Notes under the pieces: generated by a model
Database searches by the model: none
The model's input: the letters and a program-made list of their open reading frames with translations, nothing else
Told to the model about the DNA's origin: nothing
Part shown: piece by piece, positions 1-8,925 of the stretch
How positions within the stretch are numbered: the first letter of the stretch is position 1
Layout of the letters: every line of letters starts with the position of its first letter
NCBI GenBank assembly: GCA_021776395.1
Contig: JAJFFZ010000198.1
Coordinates: 1 to 37,350 of the forward strand
Source of the DNA: Hyphococcus sp.
GTDB lineage: Bacteria; Pseudomonadota; Alphaproteobacteria; Caulobacterales; Parvularculaceae
DNA: 37,350 nucleotides
Direction: 5' to 3'
Translations under genes and position numbers: made by a program

Positions 1-90
1 GCATGGCTCGGTATAAATCGCAGGCTTTCCATGGATCACGAACGATACGCCGCTACAACATTGACCTTTATGCGCCTGGCAATGATAAAA

Positions 91-486
91 CTATGCGTCC
101 GACGATTGGCCAGATCCTGAATTCCCGGACAGACTCTTAGAGAGAAAGCTGTAATCAGCACTGATATCCACATAATGGATGCCAAGCGCAAGACATTGCC
201 GGACAAACCCGGTGTCAGCCTGGTCCAGACACACCACGACCAGCGTCACGCCGTCCAGTGCGTTTGCAGCGTTTGATGAAAAAATATCCATCGCGCGCGC
301 CTGGGCGCCATGCCCCACATCAGTAGCAGCCAGCCGGGCCTTTTCGCCATTGCGCCCGGCGATAACCACCCGGTGTGGAAATTGCGGCGCCAGTTGTTTT
401 GCGATCGAAAAACCAACCTGGCCATAGCCGCCAACAATTAGAATTTTGTCGTGCTGTTCCGATTCGCTCTTGGTATTTATCGGCAT
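91..486 (-). pseudogene. Saccharopine dehydrogenase-like NAD(P)-binding protein, N-terminal fragment (131 aa)
   Basis: Rossmann start ILIVGGYGQVGFSIAKQLA, then VVIAGRN and GIHYVDISADY; the ORF ends right after the nucleotide-binding domain, whereas family members are usually much longer. Confidence 0.6.
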
Positions 487-810
487 GTTTTACATCTTCT
501 TCGTATCCGCACCGCTTTCTGGCAGGCAATCATACCGCAAGTGAAGAATAAACGATTGGGCGTCAACAATCCCTAATAAGAGGATTCTAGCCGATGGAAG
601 GTCAATACAAAAATAGAAAATTTTATTGCGGAACAAGTGATTTCTGATCCGCGATGTTTATTTCGCTCACAACCAGTCCTCGCTATGCTCGGGTCTGCGC
701 ATGCGCCGTTAGCTCAAATGCGCAAAATGAGAACCGCCGTTCTGGATCGCACGGGATGAATGTCGGAGGCTACAGCACATGCCTCCGTTCTCAAACAGGC
801 ATCATTGGTT

Positions 811-1227
811 TCAATGGTGGGCGGAAACGGCTTTGATGAGTTCGCCTGAAAGACTTTGTCCGGCGACTTGTGAAACATCGCCGAGGCTCAGCATGCCGAC
901 CATGCGTTTTTTGTCGTTGATGACTGGAAGGCGGCGAAGCTTCTTTTCTTCCATCCGGTGTATTGCATCTTCGATATTTTCATTTTCACGGCAATAAATT
1001 ACCCCTTTGGACATGACGTCCTGAGCCATTGTTTTTGAGAGATCGCGTCCGCCCGCAACCGCCCTGGCGGTGATGTCACGATCTGTCACCATGCCGACAA
1101 GCTTGTCGTTGGCGCCGATGGGAACTGCGCCGATATCCTCTGATTTCATAAGTTCCGCTAATTCCGTAACGGGCGTAGACGGCGAGCGCCACTCCACATC
1201 CCCGTACATCGCGTCTTTGACTTTCAT
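811..1227 (-). CDS. CBS domain-containing protein
   Basis: Two CBS repeats: VTELAELMKSEDIGAVPIGANDKLVGMVTDRDI and NIEDAIHRMEEKKLRRLPVINDKKRMVGMLSLGD. Confidence 0.9.
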   Translation of the reverse strand: MKVKDAMYGDVEWRSPSTPVTELAELMKSEDIGAVPIGANDKLVGMVTDRDITARAVAGGRDLSKTMAQDVMSKGVIYCRENENIEDAIHRMEEKKLRRLPVINDKKRMVGMLSLGDVSQVAGQSLSGELIKAVSAHH

Positions 1228-1353
1228 AAGACTTCTCCATGAAATAATTCATTCTCTTGCGCATCAACCTGCTTGAGGCGCTCGATCTCTTGCGTCGAAA
1301 AAAGACATAAGACCAGCATTTCTCTTTTTTGACCGAAAGCTCACGCCGTCGCG

Positions 1354-1367
1354 TTGATCTTCGTCAA
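1354..1367. promoter_or_regulatory. FNR/FixK-type box TTGATCTTCGTCAA
   Basis: One mismatch to TTGAT-N4-ATCAA; lies between the divergent CBS and phasin-like genes. Confidence 0.55.
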
Positions 1368-1423
1368 TGCGCGACAAGGAAAATCGCCTAGAAGGGATAC
1401 CGACAAAGCGAGGAGTGTGTTCG

Positions 1424-1846
1424 ATGAGCGAAACTAATGCAGCCGCCGAGAATTTTCAGAAATGGACCAAGCAAATTCTTGGAGACAAGCAAGGCCGGCA
1501 GGCTCTTGGCGAGCAAACGGAGCGATTTTGGTCCACTGAAGACGAATTTGTCGATGATGTTCACGATTATGTGGAAGGCTGGTGCGAGCGTCGTCACGCC
1601 GCCGCCAAAGCGGCAATTGAGTTCGGTCATTTAATGGCGAATGGCGGTGATCAAGGAGATGTCGTCAAGGCGTGGTCCAATCTTTCGGTGAGCGCGATGA
1701 AACGATTTGCAGAAGACGCGCAGGGGCAATTTTCATTGGTTCAGAAAATGGCCCTAAAAATGGCGCCCAATGGCGCCGCTCTGGCTTTTCCGATGGTTGT
1801 GGCGGAGGAAGAAAAAGCCGCCAAATCTACAAGCCGTGCGGATTAG
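1424..1846 (+). CDS. Phasin-like protein
   Basis: ATG at 1424 within ORF 1367-1846; short helical Ala/Glu/Lys-rich protein (FQKWTKQILGDKQGRQALGEQTERFW...LSVSAMKRFAEDAQGQ); family assignment is by composition and pattern only. Confidence 0.5.
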   Translation: MSETNAAAENFQKWTKQILGDKQGRQALGEQTERFWSTEDEFVDDVHDYVEGWCERRHAAAKAAIEFGHLMANGGDQGDVVKAWSNLSVSAMKRFAEDAQGQFSLVQKMALKMAPNGAALAFPMVVAEEEKAAKSTSRAD

Positions 1847-2291
1847 CGTAGAGGCGCGCTAGCGCCGGCGCTGCCGGAAATTCTTGCAGTTTTTATGTTT
1901 GTTACGCCGCATTCTTTGCTTTCCGGTTCTGCAAGGCCGAATGCTCGTCTTATTGTAGTGGTTAAGCTGTAACCACACTCAAGAAGTCCTTGGACTGCGA
2001 CGGGTTGCTGGCCGGACGCTATGAGAATGCTGTATTCAAGCGCGGGCTTCAATTTATCCTGGTTGGAGCGCATTAAATTTATGCCAACCCGAACGCCGTA
2101 ATGCGACTGTGGTTTTCGACGATCTGTGTAAATGGTCAGGTTCTGGTATGCAGTATACGCTTGCGTTACGTTCGATTGAACGGTCGAACTGAAATTGCAG
2201 CACAAAATGTTGATTTACAACTATTTTCTTAGAACCAACGTATACTGAATAATAGATAGACATTAAATGATATGTTGACATTCCTGTAATA

Positions 2292-2305
2292 TTGATTCGG
2301 ATCAA
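2292..2305. promoter_or_regulatory. FNR/FixK-type box TTGATTCGGATCAA
   Basis: Perfect TTGAT-N4-ATCAA palindrome, 60 nt upstream of the ATG at 2366. Confidence 0.65.
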
Positions 2306-2365
2306 TGCGCCAGAATGAGCGCGGGGATCGTATTGCCTCATAAAAACGAAGCAAAGGAGGTAGCG

Positions 2366-2560
2366 ATGTTTTCAAAAGAGAAGGTCAAATCTGAGGCGTT
2401 GACCTTAATGGCGTGGGGCGATGAAGATGCGACAATGCGTGCGCTGCTAAATATTGAAGATAGCCGTCGCAAGGGCGATGTGGAAAATGAAAAGAACTGG
2501 GCTCTTATCCTCGATCGCATTCGCCAATATGAATACCCCATCGACGACGATTGGGCGTGA
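2366..2560 (+). CDS. Small hypothetical protein (64 aa)
   Basis: ATG at 2366 preceded by AAAGGAGGT ribosome-binding site (within ORF 2315-2560); MFSKEKVKSEALTLMAWGDEDATMRALLNIEDSRRKGD. Confidence 0.65.
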   Translation: MFSKEKVKSEALTLMAWGDEDATMRALLNIEDSRRKGDVENEKNWALILDRIRQYEYPIDDDWA

Positions 2561-2566
2561 TCTGAA

Positions 2567-3133
2567 ATGGATGGCGCACATCACATAATCCCCCCGCCGT
2601 TTCGCCGTCAAAATGCAGCGGAATATCTCTTAAGGCGGTTACGCAACGACCACAAGAATACGCAAACGTGTCTTGCACTCCTCGAGTGGCAAATTGCCGG
2701 CGAACGAAAATTATCTCCCGATTTAGCGATAATAGATTCTGTATTGGATCCGTTTATCGATTCTCCGGACGATTTCCATCATATTCTGGAGCGAAAAGCT
2801 TTTCGGCGATTGTGGTTTCGCATGGATTGCTTCTTACCGAGATACTTCGATCTCGACGAATCTCATTCGACCTTGCGCGATCAGCGAGCCGGTGTTGTGG
2901 AAACGGTGGATCGAATTCGCACGCAAGGCGCGATCGACGATGACGGCGGAGCTGTCATTGCTCGCTATATCGCCTGCGTTCGATCGGCGATTGATGTCGA
3001 TGAAAAGCAGCTGTTTCCGCTGCTGACCCGGCATCTGACGGTCGACGACTGGAATAATCTCGCTGAAGCATCTCATTCTTATGATCAAATAATCGACGCC
3101 GTGAAGGCGAAGGAAATTCCGGTAGCGGCTTGA
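2567..3133 (+). CDS. Hemerythrin/HHE-domain-like protein
   Basis: LRNDHKN...DDFHHILERKAF...ESHSTLRDQ...VDEKQLFPLL: spaced H/E pattern of HHE cation-binding four-helix proteins. Confidence 0.65.
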   Translation: MDGAHHIIPPPFRRQNAAEYLLRRLRNDHKNTQTCLALLEWQIAGERKLSPDLAIIDSVLDPFIDSPDDFHHILERKAFRRLWFRMDCFLPRYFDLDESHSTLRDQRAGVVETVDRIRTQGAIDDDGGAVIARYIACVRSAIDVDEKQLFPLLTRHLTVDDWNNLAEASHSYDQIIDAVKAKEIPVAA

Positions 3134-3143
3134 CCTCCGTCAA
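3130..3143. promoter_or_regulatory. FNR/FixK-type palindrome TTGACCTCCGTCAA
   Basis: Perfect TTGAC-N4-GTCAA inverted repeat overlapping the stop codon of the HHE gene. Confidence 0.45.
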
Positions 3144-3354
3144 TGGCGGGCAGTGCGATATTTAACATAATCGAAGCGACATTCTGCCTGAATGTAACCC
3201 GTCAGTGATCATAAGATTTATTAAGTTGTTTTGCCAAAGGAGGATTTCAGTTCATCGTAATCCTTGAAGGGAATGACGGTGAGACACAAATTCAGACCAG
3301 AAGGATCAGCTTAAAAGACCGTAACAGACATCCGCCGGGCGATGCGCAAGCGAC

Positions 3355-3621
3355 ATGCGACGGAGGAGAAGATTCATAATAAGCCAGCTTAAAGACCTTG
3401 GCGTTGATGAAACGCGCCATTATGAAATGCTTTACCGTCATACACAGGAGATTGCGGACGCCATCGCATTTTTAGGATTCGACGGACTGATTGCGTCAAG
3501 CGTGCGGTGGGCTTGCAACAACGTCGTTGCCTTTCTTGATAGCTTTAACTTTGAAAATATGGCCATCATATCAACCGTGCAGATCGATTGGAACGGCTGG
3601 ATTTCAAAGAAGCGTCGTTAG
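3355..3621 (+). pseudogene. RES-domain (NAD+-degrading toxin family) C-terminal remnant
   Basis: EMLYRHTQEIADAIAFLGFDGLIASSVRWACNNVVAFLDSFNFENMAIISTVQIDWNGW resembles the C-terminal end of RES domains; the N-terminal catalytic half is absent. Confidence 0.5.
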
Positions 3622-4013
3622 CATTTTCGAGCAATCCATACCTAAACAAAGCTGGTTTTGTGATGGAAGTGGTTTTCCAAGAGCCGCATAACCATCGATA
3701 ATTACTCTTTGATCTTGTGTCGGTCGGAAGAAGTTAGAAAACGTCCGCAATACACCGAAATAACCCGCCTTCAAGCATGTGCTAATGCATGCGATCCTTG
3801 TCGGCATGACCGTTCGCGACTTGGTCTTGAAATTCTAATTTCGAAACGGATTCCTAGGAAATTCTTCGCAGTTTCAAGTGAATGTCCCTTACGAAGAAAG
3901 CCACCATAATTGTGCAACAAATTGCGCACAGTTCGTGTAACAACTCGAATCCTGACTATCGTTAAGTTGTTGAAATTGTTGTCATATTAAATGATTGGCG
4001 AGCTCGCTACCTG

Positions 4014-4046
4014 AACTTTTAATAGCCAAACCTGTTATTAAAAGTT
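4014..4046. promoter_or_regulatory. Inverted-repeat operator candidate upstream of fic
   Basis: AACTTTTAATA (4014-4024) and TATTAAAAGTT (4036-4046): perfect 11-bp arms, 11-nt spacer. Confidence 0.6.
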
Positions 4047-4094
4047 AAGCTCTGTTCTTTAATAAGAAACGTTGCTTGTTAAAGGAACGAGCCT

Positions 4095-5267
4095 ATGGCC
4101 CAAGAGGATTTCAAACCTCGCATCGGAGATTATGCAGTTAGCACCGTCGCGGGCGAGCGGGTGAACGCCTATGTGCCGAAGCCGCTGCCGCCAATACCGC
4201 CCGTTGATCTGACGGGCTTGTCAGGGCTGGTCAGCGACGCAATGCTCGCCCTTGGCCGACTGGACGGTGTGCGCAGTATTGCGCCGGATACGTCACTCTT
4301 TCTCTATATGTATGTTCGCAAGGAAGCGCTGCTGTCATCCCAGATCGAAGGCACGCAATCTTCACTGTCTGACTTGTTATTATATGAAGACGACGAGGCG
4401 CCAGGAGCGCCGATCGACGATGTGGAAGAGGTCTCGGCCTATGTCGCCGCGCTCAACCATGGGCTCGCGCGATTGGCCGAAGGTTTCCCGTTGTCTCTGC
4501 GGCTCTTGCGTGAAATGCACGCCATCTTGCTGGCGACCGGGCGCGGCAGCACCAAACAGCCGGGTGAGTTCCGCCAGTCGCAAAACTGGATTGGCGGTAC
4601 GCGCCCAGGCAACGCGCTCTTCGTACCGCCGCCGCCCGGCGATGTGCTGGATTTGATGAGCGATCTGGAACGCTTTCTCCATGAAGAAGAAAGCGGGCTC
4701 CCGCCGATCGTCAAAGCAGCGCTGGCTCATGTCCAGTTTGAAACCATCCATCCGTTTTTGGACGGCAATGGACGTCTCGGACGTTTGTTGATTACGCTTT
4801 ATCTGTGTGAGCAGGGCGTGCTTGAAGAGCCGCTCCTCTATCTGAGCCTATATCTGAAAACCCACCGGCAGACCTATTATTCGTTCCTTCAGGAAGTCCG
4901 TGAGCATGGTCGCTGGGAAACCTGGCTCGAATTCTTCCTCATTGGCGTTCGCGATGTCGCTGGGCAAGCTCATGAAGCGGCGCGCGCAATCTCGGCCATC
5001 TTTGAGGAGGACACGGCAAAAATAGCTGATCTTGGCCGCGCTGCGACGAGCGCGCGCGCCTTGCATCGCACGCTTCAACGACGCCCGCTTATGACAGCGA
5101 CGACAGCGGCGGGTTTGAGCGATATGACATTTCCAACGGCCATGACCGGGCTGCAAAATCTCGAAAAACTCGGGATTGTTGTCGAAATGACCGGCAAGGA
5201 TCGAGGTCGCACCTTCGTCTATCAGCGCTATCTGAACCTTCTCAGCGACGGCACGGAGCCGATCTGA
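4095..5267 (+). CDS. fic: Fic family protein (class II, N-terminal inhibitory motif, C-terminal winged-helix-like region)
   Basis: Fic motif HPFLDGNGRLGR; inhibitory motif SSQIEG (S-x3-E-G) N-terminal to it. Confidence 0.95.
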   Translation: MAQEDFKPRIGDYAVSTVAGERVNAYVPKPLPPIPPVDLTGLSGLVSDAMLALGRLDGVRSIAPDTSLFLYMYVRKEALLSSQIEGTQSSLSDLLLYEDDEAPGAPIDDVEEVSAYVAALNHGLARLAEGFPLSLRLLREMHAILLATGRGSTKQPGEFRQSQNWIGGTRPGNALFVPPPPGDVLDLMSDLERFLHEEESGLPPIVKAALAHVQFETIHPFLDGNGRLGRLLITLYLCEQGVLEEPLLYLSLYLKTHRQTYYSFLQEVREHGRWETWLEFFLIGVRDVAGQAHEAARAISAIFEEDTAKIADLGRAATSARALHRTLQRRPLMTATTAAGLSDMTFPTAMTGLQNLEKLGIVVEMTGKDRGRTFVYQRYLNLLSDGTEPI

Positions 5268-5655
5268 CGCCAAAGCGGGGGCCGCGGGACACCTCGAAGA
5301 CTCGTATTACAAAACCTCAGACAAGATCGAGAAACAACTGAGGATTTGTAACATCGGGTAATGTTGGAGTTGTATGAAAGAATCTATGTTGGCAGCCTGA
5401 TAGCTTGTCCGCTAACTGACGATGACGGCGATTGGGTGGTTATCCATGCTTGCAAGCATCCCTGTCATAAATAGGCCGTCGACTATACCGGCAATCTCGA
5501 CAAGCAGCACCCACAACGGTTGAATGGTAAAGTAGGCTTCCATTTTTGCAATGCACTCTAGTTTTGTGCGGCCGTATCTGCGGTGGTTTCCGCCACATTG
5601 ACGCGAGTGAAACGAGAAATGCGTCAAACCGCGGTGCGTTTTTTGTTCTGCAGAC

Positions 5656-6810
5656 TTATGAGTTTGTATATAGCCGAAAGATCAGTTGGCTGCGTGTATT
5701 GACGCCGACTTTTGAAAAAATCGAACGCAGATGGTTTTCTGTAGTGCGTACACTGATGCATAGCGCGTCTGCTACGTCTTGATTTGACTGCCCGCGTGCG
5801 ATAAGCCGAGCGATGTCTATTTCGCGGTGGGTCAGGCCGGATCGGTCCAGCCGCTGGTCAAGTAAGCCTTCATACCCATCCTGGCAGGTTTTTATGAAAA
5901 ACGTGTTGCCGCCTTTGTCGCGCATATGAAGTTGAACATGCAAGATGAGATCGCCATCTTCATCACCATACCGCCCGGCTCTATTCGGCAGCGCGATGCG
6001 GCGCCCGTTGCGCATGACTTCTGGCGCGCTCCAGTCGGTTTGTTGGCATAGGTTTTCGATTTGCTCCAAAATTGCGTGGCTGCTAGTGCTGTCGACGCAT
6101 CCGTCCTCCCCGGTTAAACCCAATACTAAGCGCCCCCGACGATTGGCGTACAAAACCGAGAAACTCTGGTCGAGAAGAACCACGCCCACATCGCGCGCCG
6201 CAAATTCAAGGCTGTCGACAATCGCGCGTTTTCGTTGCAACGCATTTTCCAGCGTCATGCCATGTAGCGCTGAAAGAAGAGCTGGCGCCGCCTGACGCGC
6301 GCGCCTTAAATCCTGTCTTGAAAATCCGGGCGCATCTGACGGGCGATGAAAGCCAAGCAACGCAACCTGATCGCGATTGCCGAACAGCCGAAAGGCGAGA
6401 ACAAGCACATGATGAATGTGATTAGGACGGAAAAAATCCTGATAATACTCAGTTTGCTTCAGACTTTTATAGTCACAAATGTCGGCAAGGCGGAACAGAT
6501 CAAAGCCGAAACGGGAGATCGATCCCAGCCGGCCGCCTTGACGCATGCCATATCGGAGCACAGGGTCCATCTGGTGAAAATAGGACGTGTACTGGCTATG
6601 CGACTGGTGGGCGACTTTGTGGCAACAATTATGACCGATAGCAAGCTGGTTGCCGCTAAAGTGAAACTGTCTAAAGGATGCGGTTTCAGCCGAGAGATGG
6701 TCTGCGAGCGGTTGAAGAACGCCGCCGGCTACGTCATCAAAGTGCTGACACGCTAAAAGCTTGTGATAGACCTCAAGCGCTCCGTCCTGTTCGAGGGGCG
6801 CCGTCGTCAT
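5656..6810 (-). CDS. LuxR family transcriptional regulator
   Basis: C-terminal LuxR HTH: LTHREIDIARLIARGQSNQDVADALCISVRTTENHLRSIFSKVGVNTRSQL. Confidence 0.92.
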   Translation of the reverse strand: MTTAPLEQDGALEVYHKLLACQHFDDVAGGVLQPLADHLSAETASFRQFHFSGNQLAIGHNCCHKVAHQSHSQYTSYFHQMDPVLRYGMRQGGRLGSISRFGFDLFRLADICDYKSLKQTEYYQDFFRPNHIHHVLVLAFRLFGNRDQVALLGFHRPSDAPGFSRQDLRRARQAAPALLSALHGMTLENALQRKRAIVDSLEFAARDVGVVLLDQSFSVLYANRRGRLVLGLTGEDGCVDSTSSHAILEQIENLCQQTDWSAPEVMRNGRRIALPNRAGRYGDEDGDLILHVQLHMRDKGGNTFFIKTCQDGYEGLLDQRLDRSGLTHREIDIARLIARGQSNQDVADALCISVRTTENHLRSIFSKVGVNTRSQLIFRLYTNS

Positions 6811-7048
6811 GGCAAAACTCTATTTCTATTCAATTTCAACCTACCACCCTCTGACGACTAGGCGCGCCGGATCGTGATCAATGATGCTACAGCAGTTTTG
6901 CGGTGAGCCCAAATGTGCACAGCAAGATAATGGTGTTAACCATACATAAAATCGCAGACTCCGCCCACGGATCGCTGTATTTCATGTATTTATGCGAGAT
7001 TCTGCTAACTTCTATTGCGGTGCGGCAGCTGACGAAAGCGCTATCTCG

Positions 7049-7291
7049 TCAAGAACCGTTTGTGCTCCGTTCGCCAGACTGCGTATCCTCCAGCGCCATT
7101 TTGATGGCGGCGGCCAGCACGTCTTCGCGCCCAATCTGGTTTGCAAGCACGAGCACAAGCCGTGATAAAAACTGTGGCGCATGTTCATCGCCCACCTCAT
7201 CAATCGCATCAACCAGCGCTGCGTAGAAGGCGTCGCCATCCTCGAACGCTGAATCGAATCGTAATGCGATATTTGTTCTTCGTTGGCTCAT
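7049..7291 (-). CDS. DUF2783-like small protein
   Basis: DAFYAALVDAIDEVGDEHAPQFLSRLVLVLANQIGREDVLAAAI; sits next to FAD monooxygenase and MBL genes, as is typical for this family. Confidence 0.6.
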   Translation of the reverse strand: MSQRRTNIALRFDSAFEDGDAFYAALVDAIDEVGDEHAPQFLSRLVLVLANQIGREDVLAAAIKMALEDTQSGERSTNGS

Positions 7292-7293
7292 TG

Positions 7294-8925
7294 TCAGTGT
7301 CTCCCCACCGCACGCGAAACGCTGTTATTTATTTTGGCGGCATCGAAGCTTCGCCATCGCGCTGCGATATGGTGATCGGGGCGAAACAAGTAAAGGCTTC
7401 CTGGCGTCAGATCATAGCGCTTGCGCAGCATATCGTTGCAATCGGTAATGGCGCATTGCGAACCCACGCATTTCACATCGACCGGAACGCCTTCAATGTT
7501 TAGATTAGCAGGAAGGTTGACGCCATCAGGTTCGTATGCAATCGCCGTGAAGCGGTCGCCAATCTCCTCTAGAAACCAGCCAGGTTTTGCATCGTTGGCG
7601 ATCGGCGCATCTTTCGCGGGCGAGCCGGGCGCCAGATCGCATTCAAATCGATCTTCATCGGCTGTATTTAGTGAAGATTCTTTTAGGTGAGCGGGTACAG
7701 ATAGCCGCCCGGAATTTACAAGCGACTGAGCGAATGGGTATTGGCTCGCCAACGCCAAGGTCTGGTCCCGAAGGATGCGGCTGGCTTGTGATTTTGGCGT
7801 GATGAAGTCTGTAGCCCGCGTCGAGTGCAGGAGGTTTTCACGAGCCGCATAAAGGCGCTCGGTCGTATATGTTTTAAGAAGGCTTGGCGCGGCCAGGCCA
7901 TCAAGGACTAATTTTAATTTCCAGCCGAGATTATCCGTATCCTGAATACCTGCATTCCCGCCGCGCGCGCCAAAAGGCGAAACCTGGTGGGCTGCATCGC
8001 CCGCGAAAATGACCCGGCCATGCACATAGTCCGAAAGCGTGCGGCACTGGAAGACGTAAACGCTGACCCAGATGATTTCAAAATCGACGCCATCGCCCAG
8101 CATTGCCCTGATACGCGGTTCGACGCGCTCCGGGCGTTGTTCCTCTTCATTATCGGCGTCCCAACCGAGTTGCAGATCGATACGCCAGACATCATCGGCC
8201 TGGCGGTGCAAAAGCGCTGTCTGGCCGTTGTGGAAGGGCGGCTCGAACCAGAACCAGCGCTCGCTTGGAAAATCTGCCTTCATTTTAACATCGGTGATAA
8301 GGAACTTGTCACGAAACGCCTTGCCGTCAAAAGGCAGGTCAAGCTGCCGGCGCACACCCGAGCGGGCCCCGTCGCAGGCGATCAACCAATCGCAAGTCAT
8401 CTCATAAGGGCCATCCGGCGTATTAATCATCAGCCTTGCATGGTCGTCATGTTGTTCAATCGAGGCGACTTTGTTGCGCCAGCGTACACTGCCGCCAAGC
8501 GCTTCGAGGCGGTCAATAAGATACGTCTCAACATAATATTGCTGAAGGTTGACGAAAGCCGGCATTTTATGGCCATTTTCCGGCAACAAATCGAAACTGT
8601 AGAGCAGCTGATCTTCGTTGAAAACCTTACCCGTCTTCCAGGTAACGCCGTGTTCGACCATAACGTCGCCAACGCCTAGCCGGTCCCAGATCTCAAGCGT
8701 GCGTTTGGCCTGACATATAGAGCGCGAGCCTTCGCTGACCGTATCCGTCCGCTCAAGGACGATGACCGGTATGCCTTTAGATATCAGCTCAATAGCCGTA
8801 GTCAGTCCGACCAGTCCGCCGCCGACGATGATGACGGGGTGGTGCGTCGGTTTCGCGGCGGATTGGTCAGGCGAGAACGCATATCCATAGCGTTTGCGCA
8901 AACCATTGATTTTGTCCGTCGTCAT
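7294..8925 (-). CDS. FAD-dependent aromatic monooxygenase-type oxidoreductase (UbiH/PheA/TfdB-like)
   Basis: PVIIVGGGLVGLTTAIEL FAD motif, DWLIACDGARSGVR, GRVIFAGDAAHQVSPFGARGGNAGIQDTDNLGWKL. Confidence 0.92.
   Translation of the reverse strand: MTTDKINGLRKRYGYAFSPDQSAAKPTHHPVIIVGGGLVGLTTAIELISKGIPVIVLERTDTVSEGSRSICQAKRTLEIWDRLGVGDVMVEHGVTWKTGKVFNEDQLLYSFDLLPENGHKMPAFVNLQQYYVETYLIDRLEALGGSVRWRNKVASIEQHDDHARLMINTPDGPYEMTCDWLIACDGARSGVRRQLDLPFDGKAFRDKFLITDVKMKADFPSERWFWFEPPFHNGQTALLHRQADDVWRIDLQLGWDADNEEEQRPERVEPRIRAMLGDGVDFEIIWVSVYVFQCRTLSDYVHGRVIFAGDAAHQVSPFGARGGNAGIQDTDNLGWKLKLVLDGLAAPSLLKTYTTERLYAARENLLHSTRATDFITPKSQASRILRDQTLALASQYPFAQSLVNSGRLSVPAHLKESSLNTADEDRFECDLAPGSPAKDAPIANDAKPGWFLEEIGDRFTAIAYEPDGVNLPANLNIEGVPVDVKCVGSQCAITDCNDMLRKRYDLTPGSLYLFRPDHHIAARWRSFDAAKINNSVSRAVGRH

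Noticed and set aside
1861-1872. AGCGCCGGCGCT palindrome after the phasin-like gene
   Set aside because: GC-rich hairpin possible but no clear T tract; not strong enough to call a terminator
1843-2205. 120-aa minus-strand ORF in the phasin/small-ORF gap
   Set aside because: No recognisable motif; overlaps the phasin stop; unsupported as a gene
5412-5627. 71-aa minus-strand ORF downstream of fic1
   Set aside because: No family recognised; short and in a likely decayed intergenic stretch
7987-8679. 230-aa plus-strand ORF
   Set aside because: Antisense to the FAD monooxygenase with strong motifs; no recognisable domain
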